Source: Marinobacter sp.
Lineage (GTDB): Bacteria > Pseudomonadota > Gammaproteobacteria > Pseudomonadales > Oleiphilaceae
Length of the DNA: 34,428 nt
Assembly: GCA_018623515.1 (NCBI GenBank)
Contig: JAAZVL010000015.1
Coordinates: forward strand, 1-34,428
Reading direction: 5' to 3'
The notes beneath the pieces were generated by a model. It saw only the letters and a list, made by a program, of their open reading frames with translations, did no database searches and was not told the DNA's origin. The translations under genes and the position numbers were made by a program. This document shows, in pieces, positions 14,156 to 23,408 of the stretch. Position 1 is the stretch's first letter; every line of letters starts with the position of its first letter.

Positions 14156-15352
14156 ATGACAGCATCCTCGGCATCCCACTACGACGTAATCATCATCGGC
14201 GCTGGTGCCGCCGGGCTCATGTGTGCCGCCACCGCGGGCTACCGGGGGCGCCGGGTACTGGTGATTGACCACGCCAACAAGCCCGGGAAAAAGATCCTGA
14301 TGTCCGGCGGCGGACGCTGCAATTTCACCAACCTGAACAGTACACCGGCCAATTTCCTGTCCGATAATCCGCATTACTGTATTTCGGCACTGAAGCGTTA
14401 TACGCCTCAGGATTTCCTGGAACTGGTAGAGCGGCACGGTATCGAGCACGAGGAGAAGGCCCCGGGGCAGCTGTTCTGCCGGGACAGCGCCAGGGACATC
14501 CTGAACATGCTGCTGACCGAGTGCGACTGGGCGGGGGCGGAAGTCCGACTGAAGACCTCTGTCACCAGCGTCAGTGATACCGGAGAGGGCGGTTACCGGC
14601 TGGCCACCAACAGTGGCGCACTCACCTGCGAAGCCCTGGTGATTGCCACCGGCGGACTCTCGATCCCGACCATGGGCGCCACCGGTTTCGGGTACGAGAT
14701 CGCCCGGCAATTCGGCCTGGAGGTGCTCCCCACCCGTGCCGGACTGGTGCCCTTCACGCTCCAGCCGCAGCTGAAAACCCAGCTGGCACCGCTGGCCGGG
14801 ATCAGCTGCCCGGTGGACGCCGAATGCAACCGCCAGCATTTCCGGGAACCCATGCTGGTCACCCATCGTGGCCTGAGTGGCCCGGCCATGCTTCAGATTT
14901 CCAGTTACTGGTATCCGGGCGATGACATCCGCATCAACCTGCTACCGGCGCGAAAGATCGAGGACGACCTGATCAAGCTGCGCAAGCAGAAACCGCGCAC
15001 CACCGTCGCACAGTACCTCAGTGAGCATCTACCGAAACGCTTTGCCGGCGCCTTCAACGACCTTCACGGCTGGTCCGGCCCGCTGCAGGAATACAAGAAC
15101 GCCGATATCGAAACCGTCGCCCAAACCCTGGGAGACTGGACCATCAAGCCCGCGGGCACCGAGGGTTACCGCACGGCGGAAGTCACCCTCGGCGGCGTCG
15201 ACACCAGACAGCTCTCATCAAAAACCATGGCGGTTCTGGACCGGCCGAACCTGTATTTCATCGGGGAAGTGGTGGACGTCACCGGCCACCTGGGCGGTCA
15301 CAATTTCCAGTGGGCCTGGGCGTCCGGTGTTGCTGCCGGGAATGTGGCCTGA
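14156..15352 (+). CDS. HI0933/YhiN-family FAD-binding oxidoreductase
   Basis: A 398-aa flavoprotein of the HI0933 family (PF03486). The N-terminal dinucleotide-binding motif is VIIIGAGAAGLMCA, followed by VLVIDHANKPGKKILMSGGGRCNFTN, which is diagnostic of this family. A second FAD-contacting motif (EALVIATGGLSIPTMGATG) and the C-terminal GGVDTRQLSSKTM...LYFIGEVVDVTGHLGGHNFQWAWASG complete it. The reaction is not well established; some members are annotated as aminoacetone oxidase-like. It is transcribed alone or with phzF, and ends 10 bp before the convergent cfa gene. A hairpin covers its start site. Confidence 0.93.
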   Translation: MTASSASHYDVIIIGAGAAGLMCAATAGYRGRRVLVIDHANKPGKKILMSGGGRCNFTNLNSTPANFLSDNPHYCISALKRYTPQDFLELVERHGIEHEEKAPGQLFCRDSARDILNMLLTECDWAGAEVRLKTSVTSVSDTGEGGYRLATNSGALTCEALVIATGGLSIPTMGATGFGYEIARQFGLEVLPTRAGLVPFTLQPQLKTQLAPLAGISCPVDAECNRQHFREPMLVTHRGLSGPAMLQISSYWYPGDDIRINLLPARKIEDDLIKLRKQKPRTTVAQYLSEHLPKRFAGAFNDLHGWSGPLQEYKNADIETVAQTLGDWTIKPAGTEGYRTAEVTLGGVDTRQLSSKTMAVLDRPNLYFIGEVVDVTGHLGGHNFQWAWASGVAAGNVA

Positions 15353-15362
15353 GAGCCGAACA

Positions 15363-16526
15363 TCAGCTCACTCGGCGATAACCACCCTCCAGACCATTTT
15401 TCGACAACACCCACTGCCACAGCTGGATATCCCTGGCCCGGAAGGCCCCGGCACAGGACAGCAGGTAATACTCCCACATGCGGTAGAAGCGTTTGCCCAG
15501 TTGCTCCCGGAACTGTGGCCAGGCCGCTTTGAAGTTGTCATACCAGGCCATCAGCGTCCGGTCGTAGTCGGCGCCGAAGTTGTGCAGGTCTTCCACCACG
15601 AACAGTTTATCGGCGGCGTCGCTGACCTGGCTCAGTGAGGGCAGCTCGCCGTTGGGGAAGATGTACTTGTCAATCCAGGGGTCGGAGCCCCCGGACCGGT
15701 CGTTGCTGCCAATGGTATGCAGCAGGAACAGGCCGTCGTCTTTCAGGCAGCGGTGGGCCACCTCCATGTAGGTGCGGTAGTTCTTGCGCCCGACGTGCTC
15801 GAACATGCCGACGCTGACCACCCGGTCAAACTTCTCATGCACTTCCCGGTAGTCCTGCAGCCGGAACTCCAGCGGCAGGTCGGGATACCGGTCACGAGCC
15901 CATGCCGTCTGCTCTTTGGAGATGGTCACCCCGACACACTCCACACCATAATGCTCGGCGGCGTAGCTCATGAAGCTGCCCCAGCCGCAGCCAATGTCGA
16001 GCACTCGCATTCCCGGGTCCAGTTTGAGCTTCTGGCAGATCAGGTCGAGCTTTGCTTCCTGGGCCTGTTCCAGGTTGCTGGCGTCTTTCCAGTAGCCACA
16101 GGTGTAGGTCATTCGGGAGTCGAGCATGGCGCCGTAGAACGCGTTGCCCAGATCGTAGTGGCGTTCGCCCACCTGCCAGGAACGTCGTGCATCCTGCCGG
16201 TTGAGCAGCTTTGATTTGAGGGCGTGAATCATGACGCGGGAAGGCCGTACCTTGTGGTGCAGGCGCGCCCTGAGCAGGCGATGGAAAAACTCGTCGAGCC
16301 GGTCACAGTCCCAGTCGCCATCCATGTAGCTTTCACCGAGCCCCAGGTTGCCCCGGGCAAACACCCGGTCGGCAACACCCGGTGCATTCAACCGCATGTC
16401 CCACGGAGACTGACCGTCCAGACGAATACCTGCCTCGGTCAGCAGTTCCGCCATGTACCGCTCGGACGCGGGCATTCTCCGTTCCCGCAGGTTGCCCAGA
16501 CGCTGGTTCGATGCAACTTGAGGCAA
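15363..16526 (-). CDS. cfa: Cyclopropane-fatty-acyl-phospholipid synthase
   Basis: This enzyme transfers a methylene group from S-adenosylmethionine to the double bond of unsaturated phospholipid acyl chains at the inner membrane. The N-terminal domain carries GNLGLGESYMDGDWDCDRLDEFF, and the methyltransferase domain has YTCGYWKD, VLDIGCGWGSF, GVTISKEQ and VGMFEHVGRKNY. The track starts at TTG 16613, with an ATG at 16607, but neither has a Shine-Dalgarno. A TTG at 16526 has a perfect AAGGAGG 8 nt upstream and yields 387 aa, close to the 382 aa of E. coli Cfa, so I prefer it. An ATG at 16475 also exists. It is convergent with the YhiN-type gene. Confidence 0.93.
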   Translation of the reverse strand: MPQVASNQRLGNLRERRMPASERYMAELLTEAGIRLDGQSPWDMRLNAPGVADRVFARGNLGLGESYMDGDWDCDRLDEFFHRLLRARLHHKVRPSRVMIHALKSKLLNRQDARRSWQVGERHYDLGNAFYGAMLDSRMTYTCGYWKDASNLEQAQEAKLDLICQKLKLDPGMRVLDIGCGWGSFMSYAAEHYGVECVGVTISKEQTAWARDRYPDLPLEFRLQDYREVHEKFDRVVSVGMFEHVGRKNYRTYMEVAHRCLKDDGLFLLHTIGSNDRSGGSDPWIDKYIFPNGELPSLSQVSDAADKLFVVEDLHNFGADYDRTLMAWYDNFKAAWPQFREQLGKRFYRMWEYYLLSCAGAFRARDIQLWQWVLSKNGLEGGYRRVS

Positions 16527-16656
16527 TTCCACTCCCTCCTTCCAGATCCGCAACAAACGTGACAATACGGTTGCCGAGAAATCGAAACCTCCACTACCGA
16601 TAAACATAGCCAAAAATCGGGAGGGCGGGGTTTGAATTTCTCAATCAGAACAATAG

Positions 16657-16675
16657 CCGGGGTGGTCCGCCCCGG
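16657..16675 (-). terminator. Weak hairpin terminator after the universal stress gene
   Basis: CCGGGG and CCCCGG form a 6-bp GC stem with a 7-nt loop, about 24 nt after the stop of the minus-strand usp gene. The following bases on that strand (CTATTGTTCT) are only moderately T-rich. It may be a weak or rho-assisted terminator ahead of cfa. Confidence 0.4.
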
Positions 16676-16698
16676 GTTCGGGTTACGAAGGTGCGGAA

Positions 16699-17550
16699 TC
16701 AGCGAAGGATAACCAGGGGCTTCTGCGCGGTCTTGAGCATGGTTGTCGTGGTACTGCCCACCAGAAACTGGCGGATACGGGAATGGCCATAAGCGCCCAT
16801 GACCAGAATGTCGATATCGTGTTCGTCCTGGTATTGATGCAGAACGGGTTCGACATCCCCCGCGCGGATGGCAAGGGTAATCTCGCCTTCCAGCCCGGAG
16901 AGCATGCTCTCCGCCTTTTTCAGCTGCTCCCAGCGGTCGCTGGTATCGGGGCCGACCATCACCAGGTGCAACGGCATGCCCTTCAACACCGGGCTGCCCG
17001 CCAACAGTTCGACCCCTTTGAAGGCCGTCGCGCTGCCATCGAACGCCAGCATTGCACTCCTGGGCTCGGTATATTCATCCGGCACCAGCAGAATGGGCCG
17101 ATGGACACTGCGGATCACCGTCTCCAGCTGGCTGCCGATGTGAATGTCCCGGTCCGAACTGCTCTCACCGTGCAGCCCCATGACCAGCAACCGGGTCTGG
17201 TTTTCCAGCGCGAGCAAGGATTCGGTCAGCTCGTCATGGCGTTGGCGTTTGGTCACGTCGGTAATGCCGGCTTGTTTCACGCGCTGCTCAGCTTCTTCCA
17301 GCAGGTGGTGACCGTGTTCCAGAGCAAGCTTTGCCCGTTTTCGATCCAGTTCTGCCAGTTCGTCCAGCAGGTGCTCCCGGCTGCCGAGGCCGATGCTGCC
17401 TGCAAGATCCGGCTCTGCCGGGTAACGCTCCTGATCCAGAACATGCAGGAGCATCAGGGGCGCCTCCATGTGCCGGCCTGCCCAGGCCGCGTAATCGCAC
17501 ACCGCCGGAGCCGCGCGGGAGCCATCAATACAGGCAACAACGTTCAACAT
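16699..17550 (-). CDS. Tandem universal stress protein (two UspA domains)
   Basis: A 283-aa cytosolic protein made of two Usp domains, at about residues 1-150 and 160-283. Both keep the nucleotide-binding pattern G-x2-G-x9-G-S/T: GLHGESSSDRDIHIGS in the first and GAYGHSRIRQFLVGSTTTT in the second. It is therefore probably an ATP-binding, UspE-like tandem protein that promotes survival under stress or growth arrest. GAGGT lies upstream of the ATG. Its neighbour on the same strand is cfa, also classically a stationary-phase gene in E. coli, but a terminator-like hairpin sits between them. No target can be named. Confidence 0.93.
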   Translation of the reverse strand: MLNVVACIDGSRAAPAVCDYAAWAGRHMEAPLMLLHVLDQERYPAEPDLAGSIGLGSREHLLDELAELDRKRAKLALEHGHHLLEEAEQRVKQAGITDVTKRQRHDELTESLLALENQTRLLVMGLHGESSSDRDIHIGSQLETVIRSVHRPILLVPDEYTEPRSAMLAFDGSATAFKGVELLAGSPVLKGMPLHLVMVGPDTSDRWEQLKKAESMLSGLEGEITLAIRAGDVEPVLHQYQDEHDIDILVMGAYGHSRIRQFLVGSTTTTMLKTAQKPLVILR

Positions 17551-17720
17551 CTTTACCTCGTCTTCCAGATGATCTTTTTAAATCAGGGCAAGCGATCAAT
17601 AGCAGCGCACTGAAGGTTTGCAAACACCTGCCATTAAAGTAAAACTCGTCAAATCCAACATTCAAAACAGATTGGATCAAAGTGCCGTTCGAATGCAAAG
17701 CCCGGAGCCCTTTTTGACAC

Positions 17721-19001
17721 ATGGATGATGTAGCAAGCCAGTTCATCACGTCCAATCAAACCATCCTCAACCTGGCTGTGGCGCTGCTCCTGGGCGCCAT
17801 TATCGGCCTGGAACGAGGCTGGGATGCCCGCGAACAGAAGGCGGGAGAGCGTATCGCCGGCATCCGTACCTTTGCCCTTATCGGTTTGCTTGGCGGCATC
17901 TCCGGTGTATTGGCACGGGAAATTACCGAATGGGCCTTCCCTGTGCTGCTGATCTGTGTCGTGGCCATGGGCATTGTTGCCTACAGCGAGCGCCTCGAAC
18001 ACATCCGAAACTTCAGTATCACCGGTATGGTCGGCATGGTGCTGACGTTCTGTTTCGGAACCATCGCGGTGGTTGTGGACCCGGTCATGGCTACCGCGGC
18101 GGCGGTAGTTACCGCCATTATCCTCGACAACAAGGAAGAGATTCACGGCTGGGTCAACAAACTCAAGGCCCACGAGCTCGACGCGGCCCTCAAACTTCTG
18201 CTGATTTCCGTCGTGATGCTGCCACTTCTGCCGGACGAAGCCATGGGCCCCGGGGGTGTACTCAATCCCCGTGAAATCTGGTGGATGGTGGTGATGATTG
18301 CCTCCATCTCGTTTGTCGGCTATTTCGCGATCCGGGTAGCCGGGACCCGCAGGGGGATCCTTTTCACCAGCCTGTTTGCCGGCCTCAGCTCTTCCACAGC
18401 GCTGACCCTGCACTTTGCCAGGCAGTCGGCGCGCACCCCGGAACTGAGCCCGCAGTTCGCCTCCGGCATCCTGATTGCCTGCGGCACCATGTTTCCCCGC
18501 ATCCTGGTCTACTGTTTCGTGATCAACCGCGACCTCCTTCCCTTGCTGATCTGGCCGGTTGTGATTATGACAGGGCTGCTCTATGGCCCGGCACTGCTGA
18601 TCTGGCGACGCAACTCGGAAAAACTGAAAGTCTCCCAACCGACCCTGAACCAGAATCCTCTGGACCTCACCTCAGCGCTGGTGTTCGGCCTGCTGCTGAC
18701 CGCCATCCTCCTGCTCGGAGAATTCCTGAAGAACTGGCTGGGCGATGCCGGTATTTATCTGTTGGCAGCCAGCTCCGGTGTCGCCGATGTCGATGCCATC
18801 ACCCTCTCGCTAACCCGCATGTCCAACGACTCTCTGGCGATGGGTACGGCGGTCGTCGGGATTGTCCTGGCCGCCGCCGTCAACAACCTGGTGAAATCGG
18901 GCATGGCCTGGGGCATCGGCAACCGCCGGATGGGGCTGTTGGTGGGCGGACCAATGGTGGTCTCTCTGGTGGCCGGCCTGGCCGTTGCCTGGTATCAGTG
19001 A
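17721..19001 (+). CDS. MgtC/SapB plus DUF4010 membrane protein
   Basis: A 426-aa polytopic membrane protein. The N-terminal ~140 residues are MgtC/SapB-like (LAVALLLGAIIGLERGW...RIAGIRTFALIGLLGG). The C-terminal two thirds are the DUF4010 part with about nine more hydrophobic segments, including FAGLSSSTALTLHFARQS and ILIACGTMFPRILVY. A soluble loop (NKEEIHGWVNKLKAHELDAALK) joins them. The family is of unknown transport function; MgtC relatives are linked to magnesium limitation and ATPase regulation. The nearest purine-rich stretch (GGAG) is about 15 nt from the ATG, so translation initiation looks weak. It is divergent from usp and convergent with alkB-like (11-bp gap). Confidence 0.85.
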   Translation: MDDVASQFITSNQTILNLAVALLLGAIIGLERGWDAREQKAGERIAGIRTFALIGLLGGISGVLAREITEWAFPVLLICVVAMGIVAYSERLEHIRNFSITGMVGMVLTFCFGTIAVVVDPVMATAAAVVTAIILDNKEEIHGWVNKLKAHELDAALKLLLISVVMLPLLPDEAMGPGGVLNPREIWWMVVMIASISFVGYFAIRVAGTRRGILFTSLFAGLSSSTALTLHFARQSARTPELSPQFASGILIACGTMFPRILVYCFVINRDLLPLLIWPVVIMTGLLYGPALLIWRRNSEKLKVSQPTLNQNPLDLTSALVFGLLLTAILLLGEFLKNWLGDAGIYLLAASSGVADVDAITLSLTRMSNDSLAMGTAVVGIVLAAAVNNLVKSGMAWGIGNRRMGLLVGGPMVVSLVAGLAVAWYQ

Positions 19002-19012
19002 CCTGACAGAGG

Positions 19013-19663
19013 CTAACCGGCCTTCCGGAAGGTCAGGTTGTACCGGCAGTCACCGGTCAAGGGGTGGTCACCGGCCTTGAGGGTCAGAACCCCATGGTAA
19101 TTGCGTCGTGCCCGGCCACCCCAGACCACCACATCGCCATGCCCGAGCGGCACTCGCACCGGCCGGTCACTGCGGCGGGATCCACCAAACTGGAAAACAA
19201 TGGGCAGACCGAGTGACACGGACACAATGGGCTGGCTGAAGTCCTGCTCATCCCGATCCTGGTGCAACCCCATTTTTGCGCCCGGGCGATAACGGTTGAT
19301 CAGGCAGGCATCGGGAACAAAATCCTCGAACCCGGCTTCCAAAGCGGCCTCTTTCGCCAGGGCCAGAAACCGTTCCGGCATGGCGGGCCAGGGTTGGCCG
19401 GTGACCGGATCCCGGGCTTCGTAGCGATATCCCCGGCGATCGGTGATCCAACCCATCTCGCCACAACAGGTCATCGCCGCAGACATGGCATGACCGCCAG
19501 GAGTTTCCATATGGCGGAAAGGCGAGCAGGAGGCAACCTGATCAATAGCCGCCAACAGGGCCGGTGCAGCCTCTGCTGCAAAGCTCCTGAGTACCACAGC
19601 GCCTTCGGCAATGACTTCCCGAGCCGGCTCTGGGGTCTCGTTATCAAACAGATCAAAGGTCAT
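19013..19663 (-). CDS. alkB: AlkB-type 2-oxoglutarate/Fe(II) dioxygenase (DNA/RNA alkylation repair)
   Basis: A 216-aa enzyme that removes N1-methyladenine and N3-methylcytosine type lesions by oxidative demethylation. The length equals E. coli AlkB (216 aa). The iron ligands are the H-x-D in MGLHQDRDEQDFSQP and the distal His in YHGVLTLKAGDHPLTG. The 2-oxoglutarate-binding arginines are in CRYNLTFRKAG at the C-terminus. The nucleotide-recognition part (PGGHAMSAAMTCCGEMGWITDRRGYRYEARDP) also matches. It stands alone, not fused or adjacent to ada, and is divergent from the HD-GYP gene over an 83-bp gap. Confidence 0.94.
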   Translation of the reverse strand: MTFDLFDNETPEPAREVIAEGAVVLRSFAAEAAPALLAAIDQVASCSPFRHMETPGGHAMSAAMTCCGEMGWITDRRGYRYEARDPVTGQPWPAMPERFLALAKEAALEAGFEDFVPDACLINRYRPGAKMGLHQDRDEQDFSQPIVSVSLGLPIVFQFGGSRRSDRPVRVPLGHGDVVVWGGRARRNYHGVLTLKAGDHPLTGDCRYNLTFRKAG

Positions 19664-19746
19664 AACTTACGACTTTGTATGGAAAAACCGGCATATCGCG
19701 CTTGAACAGTCTACCCTTAAAACGGACTTTCAAGTAAGGATGAACA

Positions 19747-22575
19747 ATGCATCTCAAGAGCCAGTCGGCCCAGATTTCCCTGGCTTTACTGATTGCCTCG
19801 GCCATTACCTCCGGCATGCTGGTACTTGCCATGGTCCTGCTGGGGCAGAGCTTCCATGGCATGGAGAGCGCCAAGATCTCGGCCGCCGGCGCAACGGCAC
19901 GGCAGCTGGCCGTTAGCGTTGACGATCGCATCAATGCCATCACCGCCCCACCCTCAACGGCCCTCGCGGTTCTGAGCCATGATCCGCTGGCCACAAGCCA
20001 GACCAACGACGAGCGGATGGAACGCCTCGACGTACTCGCTGACATACTGCAGAGCAGCGATATTGTCAGTGCTGTCTATGCCGGCTGGGGCGATGGAGAC
20101 TTCTTCCTGCTGCGCAAGGTCCGCAGCTCCGGCACCCTGCAATTCCCCGATGCACCAGAAGGAACGGCCTACCTGCTGCAAACCGTGAACCGGGACGCCG
20201 GCAGCGTTACCGGCGAATGGCAGTTTTACGATGCCGGGATGAAACTGATCGGTCGCAGACAGGTGCCCGACTACACCTTTGACCCGAGAACCCGCCCCTG
20301 GTTCGAGGCGGCCGCAACCTCCCCCAAGACAGAATTGTCCGCTCCCTATGTGTTCTTTACCACCCAGGAAACCGGTCTCACGCTCTCTCGTCGCAGCACC
20401 GGTTTCGACTCCGGAGCCGGCTCGGCTGTCTTTGGCATCGATGTCACCGTCACCGATCTGGGTGCCCATCTGAACGAGTTGCGCCAGACCCCGGGGACCC
20501 GGATTGCCATCGTCAACCAGCAGGGGCGGATACTCGCGGATTCCTCCGGCCGGGCCGAAGCCGGCGAAGTCATTACCGCAGTCCTGAACCAGGCCGGCCA
20601 GCGGGCCGCTGGCGCCCCGGTCTCCCTGTTCAATGCACAGGACAGAAGCTGGTATGGCATCCGCGAACCCCTGGACGCGCTGGCCGACGAACAGCTTCAG
20701 GTGGCTGTGGCCATTCCCTCGGACGAACTGCTGGCCGATGTCTGGGCCGCGCTGACCCGACAAACCCTGATCGCCGGGGGCATCGGCATCGCTCTGCTGG
20801 TGGTTGCCTGGTTCCTCGGGCGACGCGTGGGCCGGCCCCTGGAGAAACTGACCGAACAGGTTGGCAGGCTGTCCCGCTTCCGGTTCGACACCCAGATCCG
20901 CTCGGACTCCCATATCCGCGAAGCCCACCAGCTGGGCGTTGCCCTCGATGACATGTCGAGCACTATCCGCAGCTTTCAGAATATTGCCTCGGTACTCAAC
21001 CGGGGCCAGGATCTGAACCAGTTATTGCGGGACATCCTGGAGCACATCGTCCATATCGTGGGCCAGGAGCGCGGCGGCATCTACCTGTTCAGCAAGCAGG
21101 AGCAGGATCTTCGCCTTGCCGTTGACCAGCACGCCGGACTCCCTGAACGCATCGAAAATATCAACACCAACATCGATGACAGCGACCTGATCCGCGAATT
21201 ACGCCAGCACATCGGTGGCCACCCGGTTTTCGCGATTCTCCGCAACCGCCGAAAAAAGCTGGTAGGGGTGCTGGTGATCGAAATGGAGTTTGGCGAACAC
21301 ACCCATCTCAGCGACGACCTCATTGTCTTTGTCGATGAAATCGCGGGCTCAGCGGCCGTTGCCATCGAGACCCGGGAATTGCTGGAAAGCCAGCAGGCTC
21401 TGCTGGAGGGCATCATTCGGCTGGTGGCCAACGCCATTGACGCCAAGTCGCCCTACACCGGCGGGCACTGCGAGCGGGTGCCCAAACTGGCGCAGATGAT
21501 CCTGGCGGAAGCCGAGGCCAGCAACGAAGGCCGGTTTGCCAGCTTCTCGATGAACGAGGACGAACGCCATGAGTTCGAACTGGCGGCCTGGCTCCACGAC
21601 TGCGGCAAGATCACCAGCCCGGAATACGTGGTAGACAAGGCGGTGAAGCTGGAAACCCTCCACAATCGAATTCACGAGATTCGCACCCGTTTTGAAGTGC
21701 TGAACCGGGATGCCGAGATCACCTACCTGCGGGCTGTCCTTGAGGGCAAGGATGAAGCCCTTGCCCGGGAACAGCGTGATCGCGCCCGGTCCAGACTGCA
21801 GGAAGAGTTTGCCTTCCTCGCGCAGGCCAACAGGGGCGGAGAGTCGATGAGTGAGGCGGATATCGAACGCATCCGAACCATTGGTCAACAAACCTGGCAA
21901 AGGCATTTCAGCGACCGCATGGGCCTGTCCTCGGACGAACAGCAACGACTGACCGATGTTCCTGAACCTGCCCTGCCCGCGACGGAGTACTTGCTGGCCG
22001 ACAAGCCCGAACATCTCCAACCCTGGGGAGATCACCGCCCACCGGTGGAAAAGGACGATCCCCGTAACGTCTGGGGCTTTGACATGAAACTGCCCGAACA
22101 TGCCTACAACCGCGGCGAGATCCATAACCTGACCGTCGCCAAAGGCACCCTCACCGAAGAGGAGCGGTTCAAGATCAACGAGCACATCGTACAGACCATC
22201 TGCATGCTCGATGCCCTGCCCCTGCCTGATCGCCTGGCCAATGTGCCCCGCCTGGCCGGCACTCACCATGAGCGGATGGATGGAAAAGGCTACCCATGTG
22301 GGCTGACCGCCGAGCAGATGGGCATCCCGGAACGCATCATGGCCGTGGCCGATGTGTTCGAAGCCCTGACCGCAGTCGACCGGCCCTACAAGGAAGGCAA
22401 GACGCTCACCCAGGCACTGACCATCATGGCCGGCATGGTCGATAACGGCCACATCGATCGCGATACGTTTGAGCTGTTTATCCGCTCCGGCATCTACCGG
22501 CGTTATGCCGAGCAACACCTGCGGACGGAACAGATCGATGAGGTCGATGAAAGCCTGTTCATGAATCGAAACTGA
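19747..22575 (+). CDS. Cache-HAMP-GAF-HD-GYP signalling protein (putative c-di-GMP phosphodiesterase)
   Basis: A 942-aa inner-membrane receptor-like protein. The first membrane helix is at ~10-33, a periplasmic dCache-type sensor domain at ~35-335 (contains YTFDPRTRPWFEAA and FGIDVTVTDLGAHLNEL), and the second helix at ~340-360. HAMP follows at ~360-415, a GAF domain at ~420-550 and HD-GYP from ~555. Catalytic elements: HDCGKI with His617-Asp618, HIVQTICML, and HHERMDGKGYP at 840-850. These are intact, suggesting hydrolysis of cyclic di-GMP. The HD and GYP motifs are ~230 residues apart, much farther than the usual ~65, because of a long charged insertion. The start has AAGGA 6 nt upstream. 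It is followed after 50 bp by the djlA-like gene. Confidence 0.93.
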   Translation: MHLKSQSAQISLALLIASAITSGMLVLAMVLLGQSFHGMESAKISAAGATARQLAVSVDDRINAITAPPSTALAVLSHDPLATSQTNDERMERLDVLADILQSSDIVSAVYAGWGDGDFFLLRKVRSSGTLQFPDAPEGTAYLLQTVNRDAGSVTGEWQFYDAGMKLIGRRQVPDYTFDPRTRPWFEAAATSPKTELSAPYVFFTTQETGLTLSRRSTGFDSGAGSAVFGIDVTVTDLGAHLNELRQTPGTRIAIVNQQGRILADSSGRAEAGEVITAVLNQAGQRAAGAPVSLFNAQDRSWYGIREPLDALADEQLQVAVAIPSDELLADVWAALTRQTLIAGGIGIALLVVAWFLGRRVGRPLEKLTEQVGRLSRFRFDTQIRSDSHIREAHQLGVALDDMSSTIRSFQNIASVLNRGQDLNQLLRDILEHIVHIVGQERGGIYLFSKQEQDLRLAVDQHAGLPERIENINTNIDDSDLIRELRQHIGGHPVFAILRNRRKKLVGVLVIEMEFGEHTHLSDDLIVFVDEIAGSAAVAIETRELLESQQALLEGIIRLVANAIDAKSPYTGGHCERVPKLAQMILAEAEASNEGRFASFSMNEDERHEFELAAWLHDCGKITSPEYVVDKAVKLETLHNRIHEIRTRFEVLNRDAEITYLRAVLEGKDEALAREQRDRARSRLQEEFAFLAQANRGGESMSEADIERIRTIGQQTWQRHFSDRMGLSSDEQQRLTDVPEPALPATEYLLADKPEHLQPWGDHRPPVEKDDPRNVWGFDMKLPEHAYNRGEIHNLTVAKGTLTEEERFKINEHIVQTICMLDALPLPDRLANVPRLAGTHHERMDGKGYPCGLTAEQMGIPERIMAVADVFEALTAVDRPYKEGKTLTQALTIMAGMVDNGHIDRDTFELFIRSGIYRRYAEQHLRTEQIDEVDESLFMNRN

Positions 22576-22625
22576 AAAACCCGTATATTCTCAAGTCGTA
22601 TTTTTGCTGGACCAAGGACAACCTG

Positions 22626-23405
22626 ATGCTGTTTGCATTCATTATCGGCGGCCTGATTGGCTACGCATTCGGAAAATTTACCGGATTTCTCATCGGTGCC
22701 GCCCTCGGCGCGTTCCTGTTCAATCGTGCCAAAGCCCGACTGATCGGCAAGCTCCAGAACATCCAGAGCGGATTCCTCGAGTCGGTGTTCGCGGTGATGG
22801 GCGCATTGTGCAAGGCGGACGGGGTGGTCACCCGGGATGAAATCCAGATGGCCGAATCCATGTTTGCGCGCTTCCGGCTCAATCATAAGCAGCGGGAAGC
22901 TGCCAAGCAGGCGTTCAACCGGGGCAAATCGGCGGGTTTTGACCTGGATGCCGAACTGGACCGGTTCATGCGACTGAGCGCGCGCCAGCCGGCACTGCTG
23001 CAGATGTTCCTTCAGGTGCAGGTGTCCGCGGTCGCCGCCGACGGTGTGGTCCATCCGGAAGAACACCAGATGCTGGTGCGCATTGCCCGCAGGCTGGGGC
23101 TGCCGGAAAGCCAGGTCGACCAGCTGGAAGCCATGCTGCGTGGCGCCCATGCCGGGCAGGCAGGCGCAGGGCAGCGCTCCACCCGGGATCAACTCGACGA
23201 TGCCTACAAGGCACTGGGCGTTTCACCGTCCGCCAGTGACGACGAAATCAAGAAGGCCTACCGCAAACTGATGAGTGAAAACCACCCGGACAAACTGGCC
23301 GGCAAGGGCCTGCCCGAGAGCATGCGGGAAATGGCCGAGGAGCGGACCCGCGAGATCAGCCACGCCTACGACGTCATCAAGGACGCCCGTAAAAAAGCCG
23401 GTTAA
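22626..23405 (+). CDS. djlA: DjlA-like membrane-anchored J-domain co-chaperone (TerB + DnaJ)
   Basis: A 259-aa type III J-protein. A glycine-rich N-terminal membrane segment (residues 1-30, IIGGLIGYAFGKFTGFLIGAALGA) is followed by a TerB-like helical domain (~45-170, with KADGVVTRDEIQMAE and AADGVVHPEEHQM, two acidic metal-binding-like loops). A C-terminal J domain (~190-257) has the HPD motif in KLMSENHPDKLAGKG. DjlA stimulates DnaK at the membrane, and in enterics links to envelope stress and colanic acid. AAGGA precedes the ATG. It ends 3 bp before the stop of the convergent methyltransferase-like gene. Confidence 0.93.
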   Translation: MLFAFIIGGLIGYAFGKFTGFLIGAALGAFLFNRAKARLIGKLQNIQSGFLESVFAVMGALCKADGVVTRDEIQMAESMFARFRLNHKQREAAKQAFNRGKSAGFDLDAELDRFMRLSARQPALLQMFLQVQVSAVAADGVVHPEEHQMLVRIARRLGLPESQVDQLEAMLRGAHAGQAGAGQRSTRDQLDDAYKALGVSPSASDDEIKKAYRKLMSENHPDKLAGKGLPESMREMAEERTREISHAYDVIKDARKKAG

Positions 23406-23408
23406 GCT

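Noticed and set aside
17652-17678. ATCCAA...TTGGAT inverted repeat in the usp/MgtC-like gap
   Set aside because: Only 6-bp arms with a long spacer; expected by chance in a gap of this size, and no promoter boxes fit it.
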